Assembly (NCBI RefSeq): GCF_031179985.1
Contig: NZ_JAPSHJ010000011.1
Coordinates: 43,207-107,206, forward strand
Reading direction: 5' to 3'
Source of the DNA: Arthrobacter sp.
GTDB taxonomy: Bacteria; Actinomycetota; Actinomycetes; Actinomycetales; Micrococcaceae
DNA: 64,000 nucleotides
The notes under the pieces were generated by a model. The model had not been told where the DNA came from. It searched no databases and was given only the letters and a program-made list of their open reading frames with translations. Shown here one piece after another: positions 28,935-37,652 of this stretch (within the stretch, counting starts at the first letter, position 1; the number at the start of each line of letters is the position of its first letter). The position numbers and the translations under genes are program-made.

Positions 28935-29378
28935 CTAGCTCCCGGGGGTCAGCTGATATGCGAAGATCAGGGGTGCGTCCACGCTGGACGTGCTGATCTG
29001 CAGGAACCCCGATTCAGGGACAGAGACCTTGGCCCGCTCGAGGCTTCCGTTGCAGGCGGCTCCGGCATCGACGATCTCCCGGCCCTGCTGCATGACTGCG
29101 AAAAAGGCCTTGCCGCCGCCCTCGCACGTCATCGTCAGCGTGTAGACCCCTGCCTGAACGTCGGTCGCTTCTTGCATCAAAGCCTGCCGATCCAGAATCT
29201 TCCCGGAGTCCTCCAGCACGGCGCCGGTGGCAGACGGCAATGCAGTGGCTTTCCACGCGGGGACATCAGCATTTTCGATTGAGACCGCCGAAGAGCACGC
29301 CGTAATGCTGCCTGCTATGAGTGCGGTCAGCGCTGCAGCTGCGAGGGCGCGTCGCAGCAGTACTTCAGATCGGGACAT
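28935..29378 (-). CDS. Secreted lipoprotein, GxYxLxxxC family member 3
   Basis: 147 aa. Lipobox ITAC after a typical signal peptide. The C-terminal part VQAGVYTLTMTCEGGGKAFF, then AACNGSLERAKVSVPESG, keeps the same cysteine spacing and alternation as the lipoproteins at 26738 and 27366, without the YDDG linker. Function unknown. Confidence 0.78.
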   Translation of the reverse strand: MSRSEVLLRRALAAAALTALIAGSITACSSAVSIENADVPAWKATALPSATGAVLEDSGKILDRQALMQEATDVQAGVYTLTMTCEGGGKAFFAVMQQGREIVDAGAACNGSLERAKVSVPESGFLQISTSSVDAPLIFAYQLTPGS

Positions 29379-29473
29379 GCTCCCAACTTACCCGGTGTCC
29401 CTCACTGACCGTTGCTGACCTTCTGCACACCCTCTTGCTGTAAAGGCGGGGAACCGACACCGGTTAAAAAACC

Positions 29474-29504
29474 TTGACCTTGACGTAACGTCAACCTTTA
29501 CAGT
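29474..29504 (+). promoter_or_regulatory. MerR-type promoter with palindromic operator
   Basis: TTGACC (29474-29479) and TACAGT (29499-29504) are 19 bp apart, the long spacer that MerR regulators remodel. The spacer contains TTGACGTAACGTCAA (29480-29494), a perfect 7-bp-arm inverted repeat. The TipA-like gene starts 58 bp downstream, so autoregulation is expected. Confidence 0.65.
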
Positions 29505-29505
29505 C

Positions 29506-29547
29506 GAAAGTACGGGTCGTCGCAAAGAGAAAGTACGGGTCGTCGCA
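29506..29547 (+). repeat. 19-bp direct repeat in the leader of the TipA-like gene
   Basis: GAAAGTACGGGTCGTCGCA occurs at 29506-29524 and exactly again at 29529-29547 (23-bp period). It would lie in the 5' untranslated leader, ending just before the ribosome site. Could be a second regulator site or a recent duplication. Confidence 0.7.
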
Positions 29548-29562
29548 CAGAAAGGAGCAGCT

Positions 29563-30339
29563 ATGGAGTGGTCGATCCAGGAGATCGCCAAAATCGCCGG
29601 CACCACGAGCCGGACGCTTCGTCACTATGACGACATCGGGCTTCTCAAGCCGAGCAGTACAGGTCACAACGGCTACCGCTATTACAGCCAGTCGGCCCTG
29701 GTACAGCTCCAGCGCATCCTGCTCCTCCGGGAGCTTGGGCTCGGATTGCCGGTCATCGCCCAGGTGCTTGACCGTGAACAGGACACCGCGGAGGCCCTCC
29801 ATGGGCATCTCGGCTGGCTTGAGCAGGAACAGAACAGGTTGGGCCGGCAAATAGCATCGGTCCGCCGGACCATCAAAGCAGTGGAAGGAGGTGAAAATCT
29901 CATGGCAGAAGAAATACTGGATGGCTTCGACCACACGCGCTACAAGGACGAAGTCGAAGAACGATGGGGTAAGGACGCCTACGCAATGGGCGACGCCTGG
30001 TGGCGGGGAATGGGCCAGGACGAAAAGCAGGCATGGAAGCAGCGAGCTCAGAAGCTTGGCAGCGACTGGATCGCTGCTGCTAAGGCCGGCATCGCTCCGG
30101 ACAGCGAGGCAGCCCAGGAACTGGCAGAACGCCACGTGGAGTGGCTTCAGGACATCCCGGGCACTCCGGCAGCGGCCAACGGCCAAAACGGCGTCAACAG
30201 TGGCGACATCAAGGGTTATGTCACGGGCCTGGGGGACATGTACGTCGCTGATCCCCGCTTTGGCGCCAACTACGGCGGCACAGAGGGTGCCATGTTCGTA
30301 CGGGACTCGCTGCGGATCTACGCCGAGCTGAACCTGTAA
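29563..30339 (+). CDS. MerR-family regulator of the TipAL type
   Basis: 258 aa. Residues 1-70 are the MerR winged helix (IQEIAKIAGTTSRTLRHYDD, then IGLLKPSSTGHNGYRYYS), a coiled dimerisation helix follows (EEQNR-like LEQEQNRLGRQIAS), and residues about 110-255 match the TipAS antibiotic-recognition domain (GMGQDEKQAWKQRAQKLG, GLGDMYVADPRFGANYGG). TipAL-type proteins bind thiopeptides and activate promoters with 19-bp spacers. AAAGGAG lies before the ATG. The hairpin at 30345-30379 ends the unit. Confidence 0.93.
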   Translation: MEWSIQEIAKIAGTTSRTLRHYDDIGLLKPSSTGHNGYRYYSQSALVQLQRILLLRELGLGLPVIAQVLDREQDTAEALHGHLGWLEQEQNRLGRQIASVRRTIKAVEGGENLMAEEILDGFDHTRYKDEVEERWGKDAYAMGDAWWRGMGQDEKQAWKQRAQKLGSDWIAAAKAGIAPDSEAAQELAERHVEWLQDIPGTPAAANGQNGVNSGDIKGYVTGLGDMYVADPRFGANYGGTEGAMFVRDSLRIYAELNL

Positions 30340-30344
30340 GCACA

Positions 30345-30379
30345 ACCGGGCAGGAAGGGCGCGCCCCTTCCTGCCCGGT
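30345..30379 (+). terminator. Terminator hairpin after the TipA-like gene
   Basis: ACCGGGCAGGAAGGG (30345-30359) and its perfect complement (30365-30379) flank a 5-nt loop, six bases after the stop codon. No T-run follows, which is common in high-GC actinobacteria. Confidence 0.6.
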
Positions 30380-30457
30380 CATCCGACCGTGCCTTCTTGT
30401 CTCCGAGCCTCGTTTTTGTTTCCGTGCGTTGTCAGGGCCGCGAATAGACTTGCACCC

Positions 30458-32119
30458 GTGACCGAACCAACTGCCCTTTCGCCCGTATCGTTCATTTCCG
30501 GAAATACGTCGGATGCTCCGCGCAGCGATATGCCTGGCCTTCTTGAGGCACTTGCAGCCGACCTGCAAAGCCTCGGCTACACCGTGGATGGTGTAGCCCG
30601 CTTACTGGGCGAATCAGCCTCGGAGGCGCTGAACAGGGACCAGCTCATCCCCGCTTTGATAGCCACCGAATCCGCCGCCGAGGGTGAGCATGCAACAGCC
30701 ACGCTGGCCGCCGTCGTCCGTTTATTTCTCCTGGCCCAGCCGCAGCAGCCGGCAACGCTCGACGCCGCGTTCCCCACTCTCCGGACGGAAGGTCTCGTGA
30801 CGCTGGGATTGGTCCAACACGGCGACGTCGGCGTGAACGCAATGGTGGATCTGCGGCCGTACGGTTGGGAGGGCGGTGCGGAGGTTTCCGTCGGGCATGC
30901 CGGCGTTGATACCCACGATGTGGAACTGTGGGTGGCGAGCGATCTTGCCGCCCACCAGCGGCCCGGAGTGCTGCGCCACGATCACGTGCTTGGTATCGGC
31001 CAGGCGTCTACCACGTTGGTTCAGGCAACCATCCGTCGTCCCGTTTCCCGCGCTCTGGACCTCGGGACCGGCTGTGGAATTCAAACCTTCCATTTGCTGC
31101 AGCATGTCAGGCACGTCACGGCAACTGACATTTCCGTGCGGGCGCTCGCTTTTACCCGCTTCAACCTGCTGCTCAACGCCGGGCCGCTGCACATTAATCC
31201 GTTGAACCTGGATGAGCGCGTGACGCTGCGGCTGGGATCCCTGCTGGAACCTGTGGCGGGCGAGGAGTTTGACCTGGTGGTCTCCAACCCGCCCTTCGTT
31301 ATCACGCCCCGGAGTCTGGACCTCTCGGCGCCCAACCAGTTCACCTACCGGGATGGCGGACTTCCCGGTGACCAGATTGTGTCATCGCTGATCCGAGGGT
31401 TGCCAAAAATCCTGGCGCCTGGAGGAACAGCGCAGATGCTGGGTAACTGGGAAATCACGGCGGGTACGTCCTGGGAGGAGAGGCCGCAGAGCTGGGTCAG
31501 CCCGGACACTGATGTGTGGATGATCCAGCGTGAGCAGTTGGGACCAGATCAGTACGCGGAAACCTGGCTTCGCGATGCCTCCGAAAGCCGGGACCGCAGG
31601 AGGTACCAGGAGGCCTACTCTGCTTATCTGGAGGACTTTGCGTCCCGCGATGTGTCCGGAATTGGTTTCGGCATGGTGTGGCTGCGTCGGCCGGCGGGAG
31701 AGGCCGGCAGGGCGATCGAACGGTTCGAGGAGATCACTTACCCGATAGAACAGCCCGTCGGTCCCCACCTTGGCTCCGCCGTCGAACGCTCCGACTGGCT
31801 GGTTGCCCATGACCTTGCCGCTGCCCATCTTGTGGTGGCTGACGACGTGACCGAAGAACGGCACCAGCGTCCGGGGGCAGAGCACCCGGGGGTGATCCTG
31901 CTTCGCCAAGGAGCCGGGCTCCGGCGCACTAATTTACTGAGTACGGAGTTGGCCGGGTTTGTTTCGGCATGCGACGGTGACCTCAGTGTGGAACAGATTA
32001 TCGGGGCATTGATTGCCTTGCTGGGCGGGGAAGACGGATTCGACGCCGGGACCTTCCGAAGCACGCTCCTGGCCGAAGTGGGCAACCTCGTCCGGGACGG
32101 ATTCCTCCTGCCCGCCTGA
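30458..32119 (+). CDS. Class I SAM-dependent methyltransferase with long flanking domains
   Basis: 553 aa. A helical N-terminal domain of about 190 residues precedes the SAM loop ALDLGTGCGIQTFHLLQ; the catalytic NPPF of N5-glutamine/N6-adenine methyltransferases appears in LVVSNPPFVITPR. The C-terminal 170 residues form a separate domain (DLSVEQIIGALIALLGGEDG). The GTG at 30458 gives a natural N-terminus; the upstream open frame is leader. The target (protein glutamine, RNA or DNA) cannot be told from sequence. Confidence 0.87.
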   Translation: MTEPTALSPVSFISGNTSDAPRSDMPGLLEALAADLQSLGYTVDGVARLLGESASEALNRDQLIPALIATESAAEGEHATATLAAVVRLFLLAQPQQPATLDAAFPTLRTEGLVTLGLVQHGDVGVNAMVDLRPYGWEGGAEVSVGHAGVDTHDVELWVASDLAAHQRPGVLRHDHVLGIGQASTTLVQATIRRPVSRALDLGTGCGIQTFHLLQHVRHVTATDISVRALAFTRFNLLLNAGPLHINPLNLDERVTLRLGSLLEPVAGEEFDLVVSNPPFVITPRSLDLSAPNQFTYRDGGLPGDQIVSSLIRGLPKILAPGGTAQMLGNWEITAGTSWEERPQSWVSPDTDVWMIQREQLGPDQYAETWLRDASESRDRRRYQEAYSAYLEDFASRDVSGIGFGMVWLRRPAGEAGRAIERFEEITYPIEQPVGPHLGSAVERSDWLVAHDLAAAHLVVADDVTEERHQRPGAEHPGVILLRQGAGLRRTNLLSTELAGFVSACDGDLSVEQIIGALIALLGGEDGFDAGTFRSTLLAEVGNLVRDGFLLPA

Positions 32120-32178
32120 CAAGCGGGAGATATCAAACGGTTATTTCAGGGTTAGGTGCTGCTGGATAGACTGGAGCA

Positions 32179-32832
32179 GTGAATACACCAGCGTTGGGGT
32201 CCGAACTTGCGGCTCAGGCCGGCAGTGAGAAGGTGGAAATCACCGACCCCAAGGCCATCCGCGCACTTGCCCACGCCGCCCGGCTTGAGGTGATCTCCGA
32301 ACTGTATTCCACCCAGGTGAGCCGGACAGCAACTGAGCTTGCAGGCCAGACCGGGCTGACGCCAAGCGCCATGAGCTACCACCTGCGCGCCCTCCAGAAG
32401 TGGGGGATAGTGGTGCCCGCGGAGACGGCCGGAGACGCCAGGGAAAGACGATGGCGGGCAGCCGGAAGCGATGTCACGATCAACTCGGGCGGCAGCCTGG
32501 CCCATCCGGAGTTCGCAGTTCTCGACCTGGAACTCGATGCCTTTCGCCGCCGGGCAACCGCCTACGCGAAGTCCAAGGTGGAGTCCACGCAGTCCCAGCC
32601 CCAGCCTGAGGATCCGCCAGCAGGCATCGAGGGCCCGGCGGCCCCCACCTCTGTGGTTCTGGCCAGCAATCTTCTGTACCTGACCGTGGAGCAGCGGAGG
32701 GAGCTGAATGGCAGGATCCTTGAATTACTGAGGGACTATGAGTTGAAGGATCCGGGCCTCATCCCCGAACAGGCGGAGCGGATAGCTACGCTGTGGTCCA
32801 TGATTCCTGATGACCGCCCGCGTGCCACCTGA
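32179..32832 (+). CDS. ArsR-type winged helix regulator
   Basis: 217 aa, GTG start at 32179. The winged helix is residues about 22-100 (IRALAHAARLEVISELYSTQ; GLTPSAMSYHLRALQKWGIV). A Pro/Gln linker with SQPQPEDPPAG precedes a helical C-terminal domain (LTVEQRRELNGRILELLRDY). No metal-binding cysteine pair is evident. Monocistronic between the methyltransferase and topA genes. Confidence 0.85.
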   Translation: MNTPALGSELAAQAGSEKVEITDPKAIRALAHAARLEVISELYSTQVSRTATELAGQTGLTPSAMSYHLRALQKWGIVVPAETAGDARERRWRAAGSDVTINSGGSLAHPEFAVLDLELDAFRRRATAYAKSKVESTQSQPQPEDPPAGIEGPAAPTSVVLASNLLYLTVEQRRELNGRILELLRDYELKDPGLIPEQAERIATLWSMIPDDRPRAT

Positions 32833-33011
32833 TGCTCTCCTTCGCGGCCACCCAGGGCGAAGACCGGGGTTGACTGAGTCGAATAACGCCTTCCCATTCA
32901 GCGGTTTTTGCCGTGCGTTTTCCACATGAATGCGCATCATTCCGGAAAATATGGTGAACTAGGCCAATATGGGCTCATCTGCCCGAGCAAATCTTTTTCT
33001 GTAGGAGCACC

Positions 33012-35738
33012 GTGCCAAGCAAGGCCAAAACCGGCAAGAAACTCGTCATTGTGGAGTCTCCTGCCAAGAGCAAGACCATCGCCAAGTACCTCGGCGAGGG
33101 CTTCATCGTGGAGGCCTCCATCGGTCACATCCGTGACTTGCCGCAGCCTTCAGAGCTCCCCGCGGAACTCAAGAAGACCTCCGTGGGCAAGTTCGCCGTC
33201 GACATCGAAAATGGCTTCAAGCCGTACTACGTGGTGTCCCCCGACAAGAAGAAAAAAGTCGCCGAACTCAAGGCCCAGCTCAAGGACGCCGACGCCCTTT
33301 ATCTCGCAACCGATGGGGACCGGGAGGGTGAGGCCATTGCCTGGCACCTCCTGGAAGTGCTCAAACCCAAGGTTCCCGTATACCGGATGACCTTTGGAGA
33401 AATCACCAAGGAAGCTATCCACCGAGCCATGGACAACCTGCGCGACGTCGACACCGCTCTGGTTGATGCCCAGGAAACCCGCCGAGTCCTTGACCGCCTG
33501 TACGGCTACGAGATTTCCCCTGTGCTGTGGCGCAAAGTGGCCCGAGGACTCTCGGCCGGCCGCGTGCAGTCAGTTGTCACCCGAATGGTGGTGGACCGTG
33601 AACGGGAACGCATGGCGTTCAAGGCAGCCTCCTACTGGGACCTGACCGGACAGTTCGGCGCAGGCACCGGTTCCTTCAAGGCCAAGCTGGCCTCCGTTGA
33701 TGGTGCCAAGGTGGCCAGCGGCCGTGACTTCAACGACGACGGCGAACTTACGTCCCGCAATGCAGCGCACCTCAACGAGGAGCTTGCGACGTCCCTGGCA
33801 GCAGCGCTGCAGGATGCCGACTTCCGGGTCAGGTCCGTTGACACCAAGCCGTACACGCGGCGTCCCGCCGCTCCGTTTACCACTTCGACATTGCAGCAGG
33901 AAGCCGGACGAAAGTTGCGGTTCTCCTCCAAGAGCACCATGCAGGTAGCCCAGCGCCTGTATGAAAACGGCTACATCACTTATATGCGTACGGACTCCTC
34001 CGCACTGAGCAACGAGGCCGTGACTGCTGCCCGCCGGCAGGCTTCAGAGCTCTACGGTCCGGAATACATTCCGCAATCACCCCGGGTCTACAGCGGCAAG
34101 GCAGCAAATGCCCAGGAAGCCCACGAGGCCATCAGGCCCGCCGGTGACTCCTTCCGCACACCGGCGCAGGTTGCCAAGCAGTTGTCCGGCGACGAGTTCC
34201 GCCTCTACGAGCTCATCTGGAAGCGCACCGTCGCTTCCCAGATGGCCGATGCCAAGGGTTCAACCGCCACGATCCGCCTCGGTGCTGTGGCATCGGATGG
34301 CCGGGACGCAGAATTTTCCGCATCCGGAACGGTCATCACCTTCCCCGGCTTCCTCGCCGCCTATGAAGAAGGCAAGGACGAGAGCCGTGGGGATGACGAA
34401 TCCGACGAAGCGCGCCGGTTGCCGAACGTGGCCAAGGACGATTCCCTCACCGCGACGGACCTCGTCGCCGTCGGGCATGAGACTTCGCCCCCGCCGCGCT
34501 ACACGGAAGCGTCCCTGACCGCAGAGCTGGAGAAGAAGGGCATCGGCCGCCCGTCCACCTATGCCTCCACCATCTCCACCATCCAGGACCGGGGATACGT
34601 CCGGAAACAGGGCTCGGCCCTGGTACCCAGCTGGATCGCCTTCTCGGTCATCCGGCTGCTGGAGCAGCATTTCACGGACTATGTGGACTACGAGTTCACG
34701 GCTGACATGGAAGGCGACCTGGATAAGATCGCCAACGGACAAACTGTTGGTTCCGCCTGGTTGAAGCACTTCTACTACGGTGAAGACTCCGATCCCGGAC
34801 TGTTGAGCATCGTGAACAACCTCGGCGAAATTGATGCCAGGGAGATCAACTCGGTGCCGATTGCTGAGGGCATCACCCTGCGCGTGGGCAAGTTCGGCCC
34901 GTACCTGGAGAGCTCCATACCCACCGTGGATCCGAAGACCGGCGAAGTGGTTGAGTCCGCGCGCGCCAACGTTCCCGAGGACCTTGCGCCCGATGAGCTC
35001 ACTGCCTCGAAGGCTGTTGAGCTGATGGAGACCGCCGCTCCCGAGGAGCGCGTGCTGGGTGCTGATCCGCACACGGGCCACACCGTCGTCGCCAAGAACG
35101 GCCGCTATGGCGCTTACGTCACCGAGATCATTCCTGAGATGACGGATGAGCAATTGGCCAACCAGCCCGTTGAGTACTACAAGAACGGGAAGCCGAAGCC
35201 GGCGAAGAAGCCTGTAAAGGCCAAGCCGCGCACCGGCTCGCTGTTCAGCTCCATGAGCGTTGACACCATCACGTTGGATGAGGCCCTTCAGCTCATGAGC
35301 CTGCCGCGTGTGCTGGGGGAGGACGCCGAGGGGAACGTCATCACGGTGCAGAACGGCCGCTTTGGTCCTTACCTGAAAAAGGGAACGGACTCGCGCTCCA
35401 TCGGCTCCGAAGAGGAAATCTTCACCATCACGCTGGAACAAGCACTGGAGATCTACTCCCAGCCGAAGCAGCGCGGGGCACGGGCCGCAGTTCCACCCCT
35501 GGCCGAATTCGGGCCGGACCCCGTGTCTGAAAAGAACATCGTGGTTAAGGAAGGCCGCTTTGGGCCCTACATCACCGACGGCGTCACCAACATCACCGTG
35601 CCTCGGACCACCTCGCTCGAGGAGCTGACACGGGAACGCGCCGTCGAACTTCTTGCTGAAAAGCGCGCCAAGGGACCAGTGAAGCGCACCTCTACCGCCC
35701 GGAAGGCTCCGGCGCGGAAGGCAGCCGCGAAAAAGTAA
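33012..35738 (+). CDS. topA: DNA topoisomerase I
   Basis: 908 aa type IA topoisomerase that relaxes negative supercoils. Toprim elements VIVESPAKSKTIAKYLG and YLATDGDREGEAIAWHL open the protein; the catalytic tyrosine is in ITYMRTDSSALS. As in other actinobacteria there are no C-terminal zinc fingers; repeated topo-C domains (GRYGAYV, GRFGPYL, GRFGPYI) and a Lys/Ala tail replace them. TAGGAG lies before the GTG at 33012. A very strong terminator follows at 35756. Confidence 0.97.
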   Translation: MPSKAKTGKKLVIVESPAKSKTIAKYLGEGFIVEASIGHIRDLPQPSELPAELKKTSVGKFAVDIENGFKPYYVVSPDKKKKVAELKAQLKDADALYLATDGDREGEAIAWHLLEVLKPKVPVYRMTFGEITKEAIHRAMDNLRDVDTALVDAQETRRVLDRLYGYEISPVLWRKVARGLSAGRVQSVVTRMVVDRERERMAFKAASYWDLTGQFGAGTGSFKAKLASVDGAKVASGRDFNDDGELTSRNAAHLNEELATSLAAALQDADFRVRSVDTKPYTRRPAAPFTTSTLQQEAGRKLRFSSKSTMQVAQRLYENGYITYMRTDSSALSNEAVTAARRQASELYGPEYIPQSPRVYSGKAANAQEAHEAIRPAGDSFRTPAQVAKQLSGDEFRLYELIWKRTVASQMADAKGSTATIRLGAVASDGRDAEFSASGTVITFPGFLAAYEEGKDESRGDDESDEARRLPNVAKDDSLTATDLVAVGHETSPPPRYTEASLTAELEKKGIGRPSTYASTISTIQDRGYVRKQGSALVPSWIAFSVIRLLEQHFTDYVDYEFTADMEGDLDKIANGQTVGSAWLKHFYYGEDSDPGLLSIVNNLGEIDAREINSVPIAEGITLRVGKFGPYLESSIPTVDPKTGEVVESARANVPEDLAPDELTASKAVELMETAAPEERVLGADPHTGHTVVAKNGRYGAYVTEIIPEMTDEQLANQPVEYYKNGKPKPAKKPVKAKPRTGSLFSSMSVDTITLDEALQLMSLPRVLGEDAEGNVITVQNGRFGPYLKKGTDSRSIGSEEEIFTITLEQALEIYSQPKQRGARAAVPPLAEFGPDPVSEKNIVVKEGRFGPYITDGVTNITVPRTTSLEELTRERAVELLAEKRAKGPVKRTSTARKAPARKAAAKK

Positions 35739-35755
35739 CCTTTGCAGCCGAGTTC

Positions 35756-35814
35756 GCCGGAAACGTGCGGGTTCGCCGGAAACTACCGGCGAACCCGCAC
35801 GTTTCCGGCTTTTT
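35756..35814. terminator. Long perfect terminator hairpin after topA
   Basis: A 24-bp perfectly complementary stem (35756-35779 and 35786-35809, arm core AAACGTGCGGGTTCGCC) with a 6-nt loop AAACTA and a T-run at 35810-35813. It starts 18 bp after the topA stop. The left arm contains GTTCGCCGGAAAC, repeated directly at 35752 and 35771. Length and perfection are well above a normal terminator. Confidence 0.85.
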
Positions 35815-35864
35815 CCTGCAACTTCGACGTTTGGAAAGCTCCGCCTCCAACCGGGAGCTGCCAG

Positions 35865-36658
35865 CTAAGACGATCGCGCCTCGGCAACTGTCTCCGGTTT
35901 CCGGAAAAGCTGAAATGCCGGCCGGTAAATGAACAGTCCGTAGAGGGACACGCAGGAGATCGCGAACGCTATGAGCGGCAAGGTCTGCTCTTTCATAAGC
36001 ACGACGATGGACCCGTGCAGGAGAAGTCCCAGCCCGATGGCGACCCTCCTGGAAGGCCGGAACCAAAGCCCAAGAGCCAAAACGAGTTCAACCCCGATAG
36101 TGCCGACTGACATAAGAGCGAACATCCAGCCCGGCAGCGGCGCCCAGACCCATTGCGACAATGCCCAGCCGGACATAAAGGGGAGGTTTATCTTGCTGAT
36201 GGCAGCGAAGAAGTAACAGACCGAGAGCTGGGCCATCATGAGCAACTGTGGCCACCACGGAACAGTGCCCCCGTGCCGCGAAACTGACCATGCGGCATCG
36301 GATCGTGCGAAGACCAGATACGCCACGAGGAGGTCGCAAGGAAACGGTGACTGCTGTAGGTCTGCTGATCCCAAAGGAACACGAGGACATTCAAGAGTGT
36401 GGAGACAACGGCTGCGCTTGCCGTACGCCATCCGATGGTGAGGGCAATCCCGGCGAGAACGGCGAGGAGGAGGTAAGCGGAGGCTGCCGGCACCGTCGGG
36501 GGAGGTATGAGCGTGTGGACGGGCATCGCCAGCTTGCCGCCTGCGATCTCTGTCAGGAGCGTGGACATTTCGGCGGCGTTAAAAACCGTGGCTATGCCTA
36601 AGCCAATACGGGCTACTGCTATGGGCCGGCCATCAGCCTGAATATCCGTCAGTCGCAT
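35865..36658 (-). pseudogene. Frameshifted HTTM/MauE-like membrane protein
   Basis: Two overlapping frames together form one polytopic membrane protein of about 260 aa. The N-terminal half (from MRLTDIQADGR at 36658) reads through LNVLVFLWDQQTYSSHRFLA and should continue as LLVAYLVFARSDAAWS, but that piece lies in another frame ending at 35865 (LIYRPAFQLFRKPE). The switch is at about 36330-36337, where one base appears missing. The helices and QQTYS.HR motif resemble HTTM (vitamin K-dependent carboxylase-like) proteins. Its ATG overlaps the stop of the upstream gene in ATGCGACTGA. Either a genuine recent pseudogene or a sequencing error. Confidence 0.75.
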
Positions 36659-37005
36659 CGAACAGTTCTCTGCCGCCCCGACTGTTCCACTGTGACTTGC
36701 GCCACGGAAGGAGTGGCCGCGCACATCCGCTCTGGTAGTGAAGTTGTCCAATCCAGGTCCGGTCTGGGAGTGCCTGCAACTTCAGCACTTACATTGAGCA
36801 GTATCTCCTGGCCTCGGTCATCAACACCCGTCACTCTGAGGCCACCCAGGCCTGAGTACATTTGGAATCCGAAACGGGACGGAGGTGACAGGGAAGCGAT
36901 GGACGGAACTGCGATCTGCAGCAGGACCACGCCAGCGATTGCGTAACCACCGAAGGCCCGAAAACTCCGGCCCCTGAATATTCCCCCCGTAAGCATGGAA
37001 AGCAT
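36649..37005 (-). CDS. Small membrane-anchored hypothetical protein coupled to the HTTM gene
   Basis: 118 aa, not recognised. One N-terminal helix (GYAIAGVVLLQIAVPSIASL) leads to an extracytoplasmic part (RFGFQMYSGLGGLRVTGVDD). Its stop overlaps the start of the frameshifted HTTM-like gene, so they form a two-gene unit. Similar small genes accompany HTTM proteins; here its own frame is intact. Confidence 0.6.
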   Translation of the reverse strand: MLSMLTGGIFRGRSFRAFGGYAIAGVVLLQIAVPSIASLSPPSRFGFQMYSGLGGLRVTGVDDRGQEILLNVSAEVAGTPRPDLDWTTSLPERMCAATPSVAQVTVEQSGRQRTVRCD

Positions 37006-37142
37006 GATACGGGCAATCCCGGAGTGAAATACAGGGTCACGGGCTCCCGATGCTGTACCGATGGTTGTCCCTGGGACAGGACATCGACCGGCTGGCCATC
37101 AGACGAATTGCGCGTCACTCGTCAACATGATCGAGTAGAGAC

Positions 37143-37589
37143 ATGACTGAACAGCCTGATCCTATGGATACCCGGCCGCTGAACGACCTTGAGGAGAAGC
37201 TGGCAAAGGGGGACCAGCCGGACGCAAGCCCGGTGGACGTCATCCTGTCCTTCCTGAACAACGAGGTCTACATCATCAGCGCAGACACAGTCGAAGGCCC
37301 CGATTCGCAGGTTGAGCCGCTGGTTCTGGCCAATGCGGAAGACCAGCCTGTTCTTGCTGTCTTCTCGCACCCCAGCAGGGTAAACGAGCAGTATCTTGCC
37401 GCAGCACCAAACATTCTCGGCACCCAGGGCGCTGCCATCATCGGCAATCTCGGCGACGAGCTGGGCATGGTGATCAACCCCGGCAGTGCCTTCGGCTTCG
37501 AGATCGATCCCGAAGGTGTGGCCAACATCCGCCGCGACTTCAAACGGGAAGACGAACCGACGGCGGAGGACCAGGCCGCGGAGGAGTAA
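37143..37589 (+). CDS. SseB-family protein
   Basis: 148 aa. The SseB N-terminal domain is recognisable in LVLANAEDQPVLAVFSHPSR and IIGNLGDELGMVINPGSAFG. An acidic tail (DEPTAEDQAAEE) closes it. Role unclear; genomic partner of ppx here, 63 bp upstream. Confidence 0.85.
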   Translation: MTEQPDPMDTRPLNDLEEKLAKGDQPDASPVDVILSFLNNEVYIISADTVEGPDSQVEPLVLANAEDQPVLAVFSHPSRVNEQYLAAAPNILGTQGAAIIGNLGDELGMVINPGSAFGFEIDPEGVANIRRDFKREDEPTAEDQAAEE

Positions 37590-37652
37590 GCGTCGAAGAC
37601 TTCGAAGGGACGCAGTTGGGTCTGCCGCCTGATCTCCGGCAATAATGGCAGA

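Noticed and set aside
34260-35441. 393-codon open frame on the minus strand opposite topA
   Set aside because: Pure antisense shadow of a high-GC gene; no ribosome site and no recognisable domain, while the topA frame is unmistakable.
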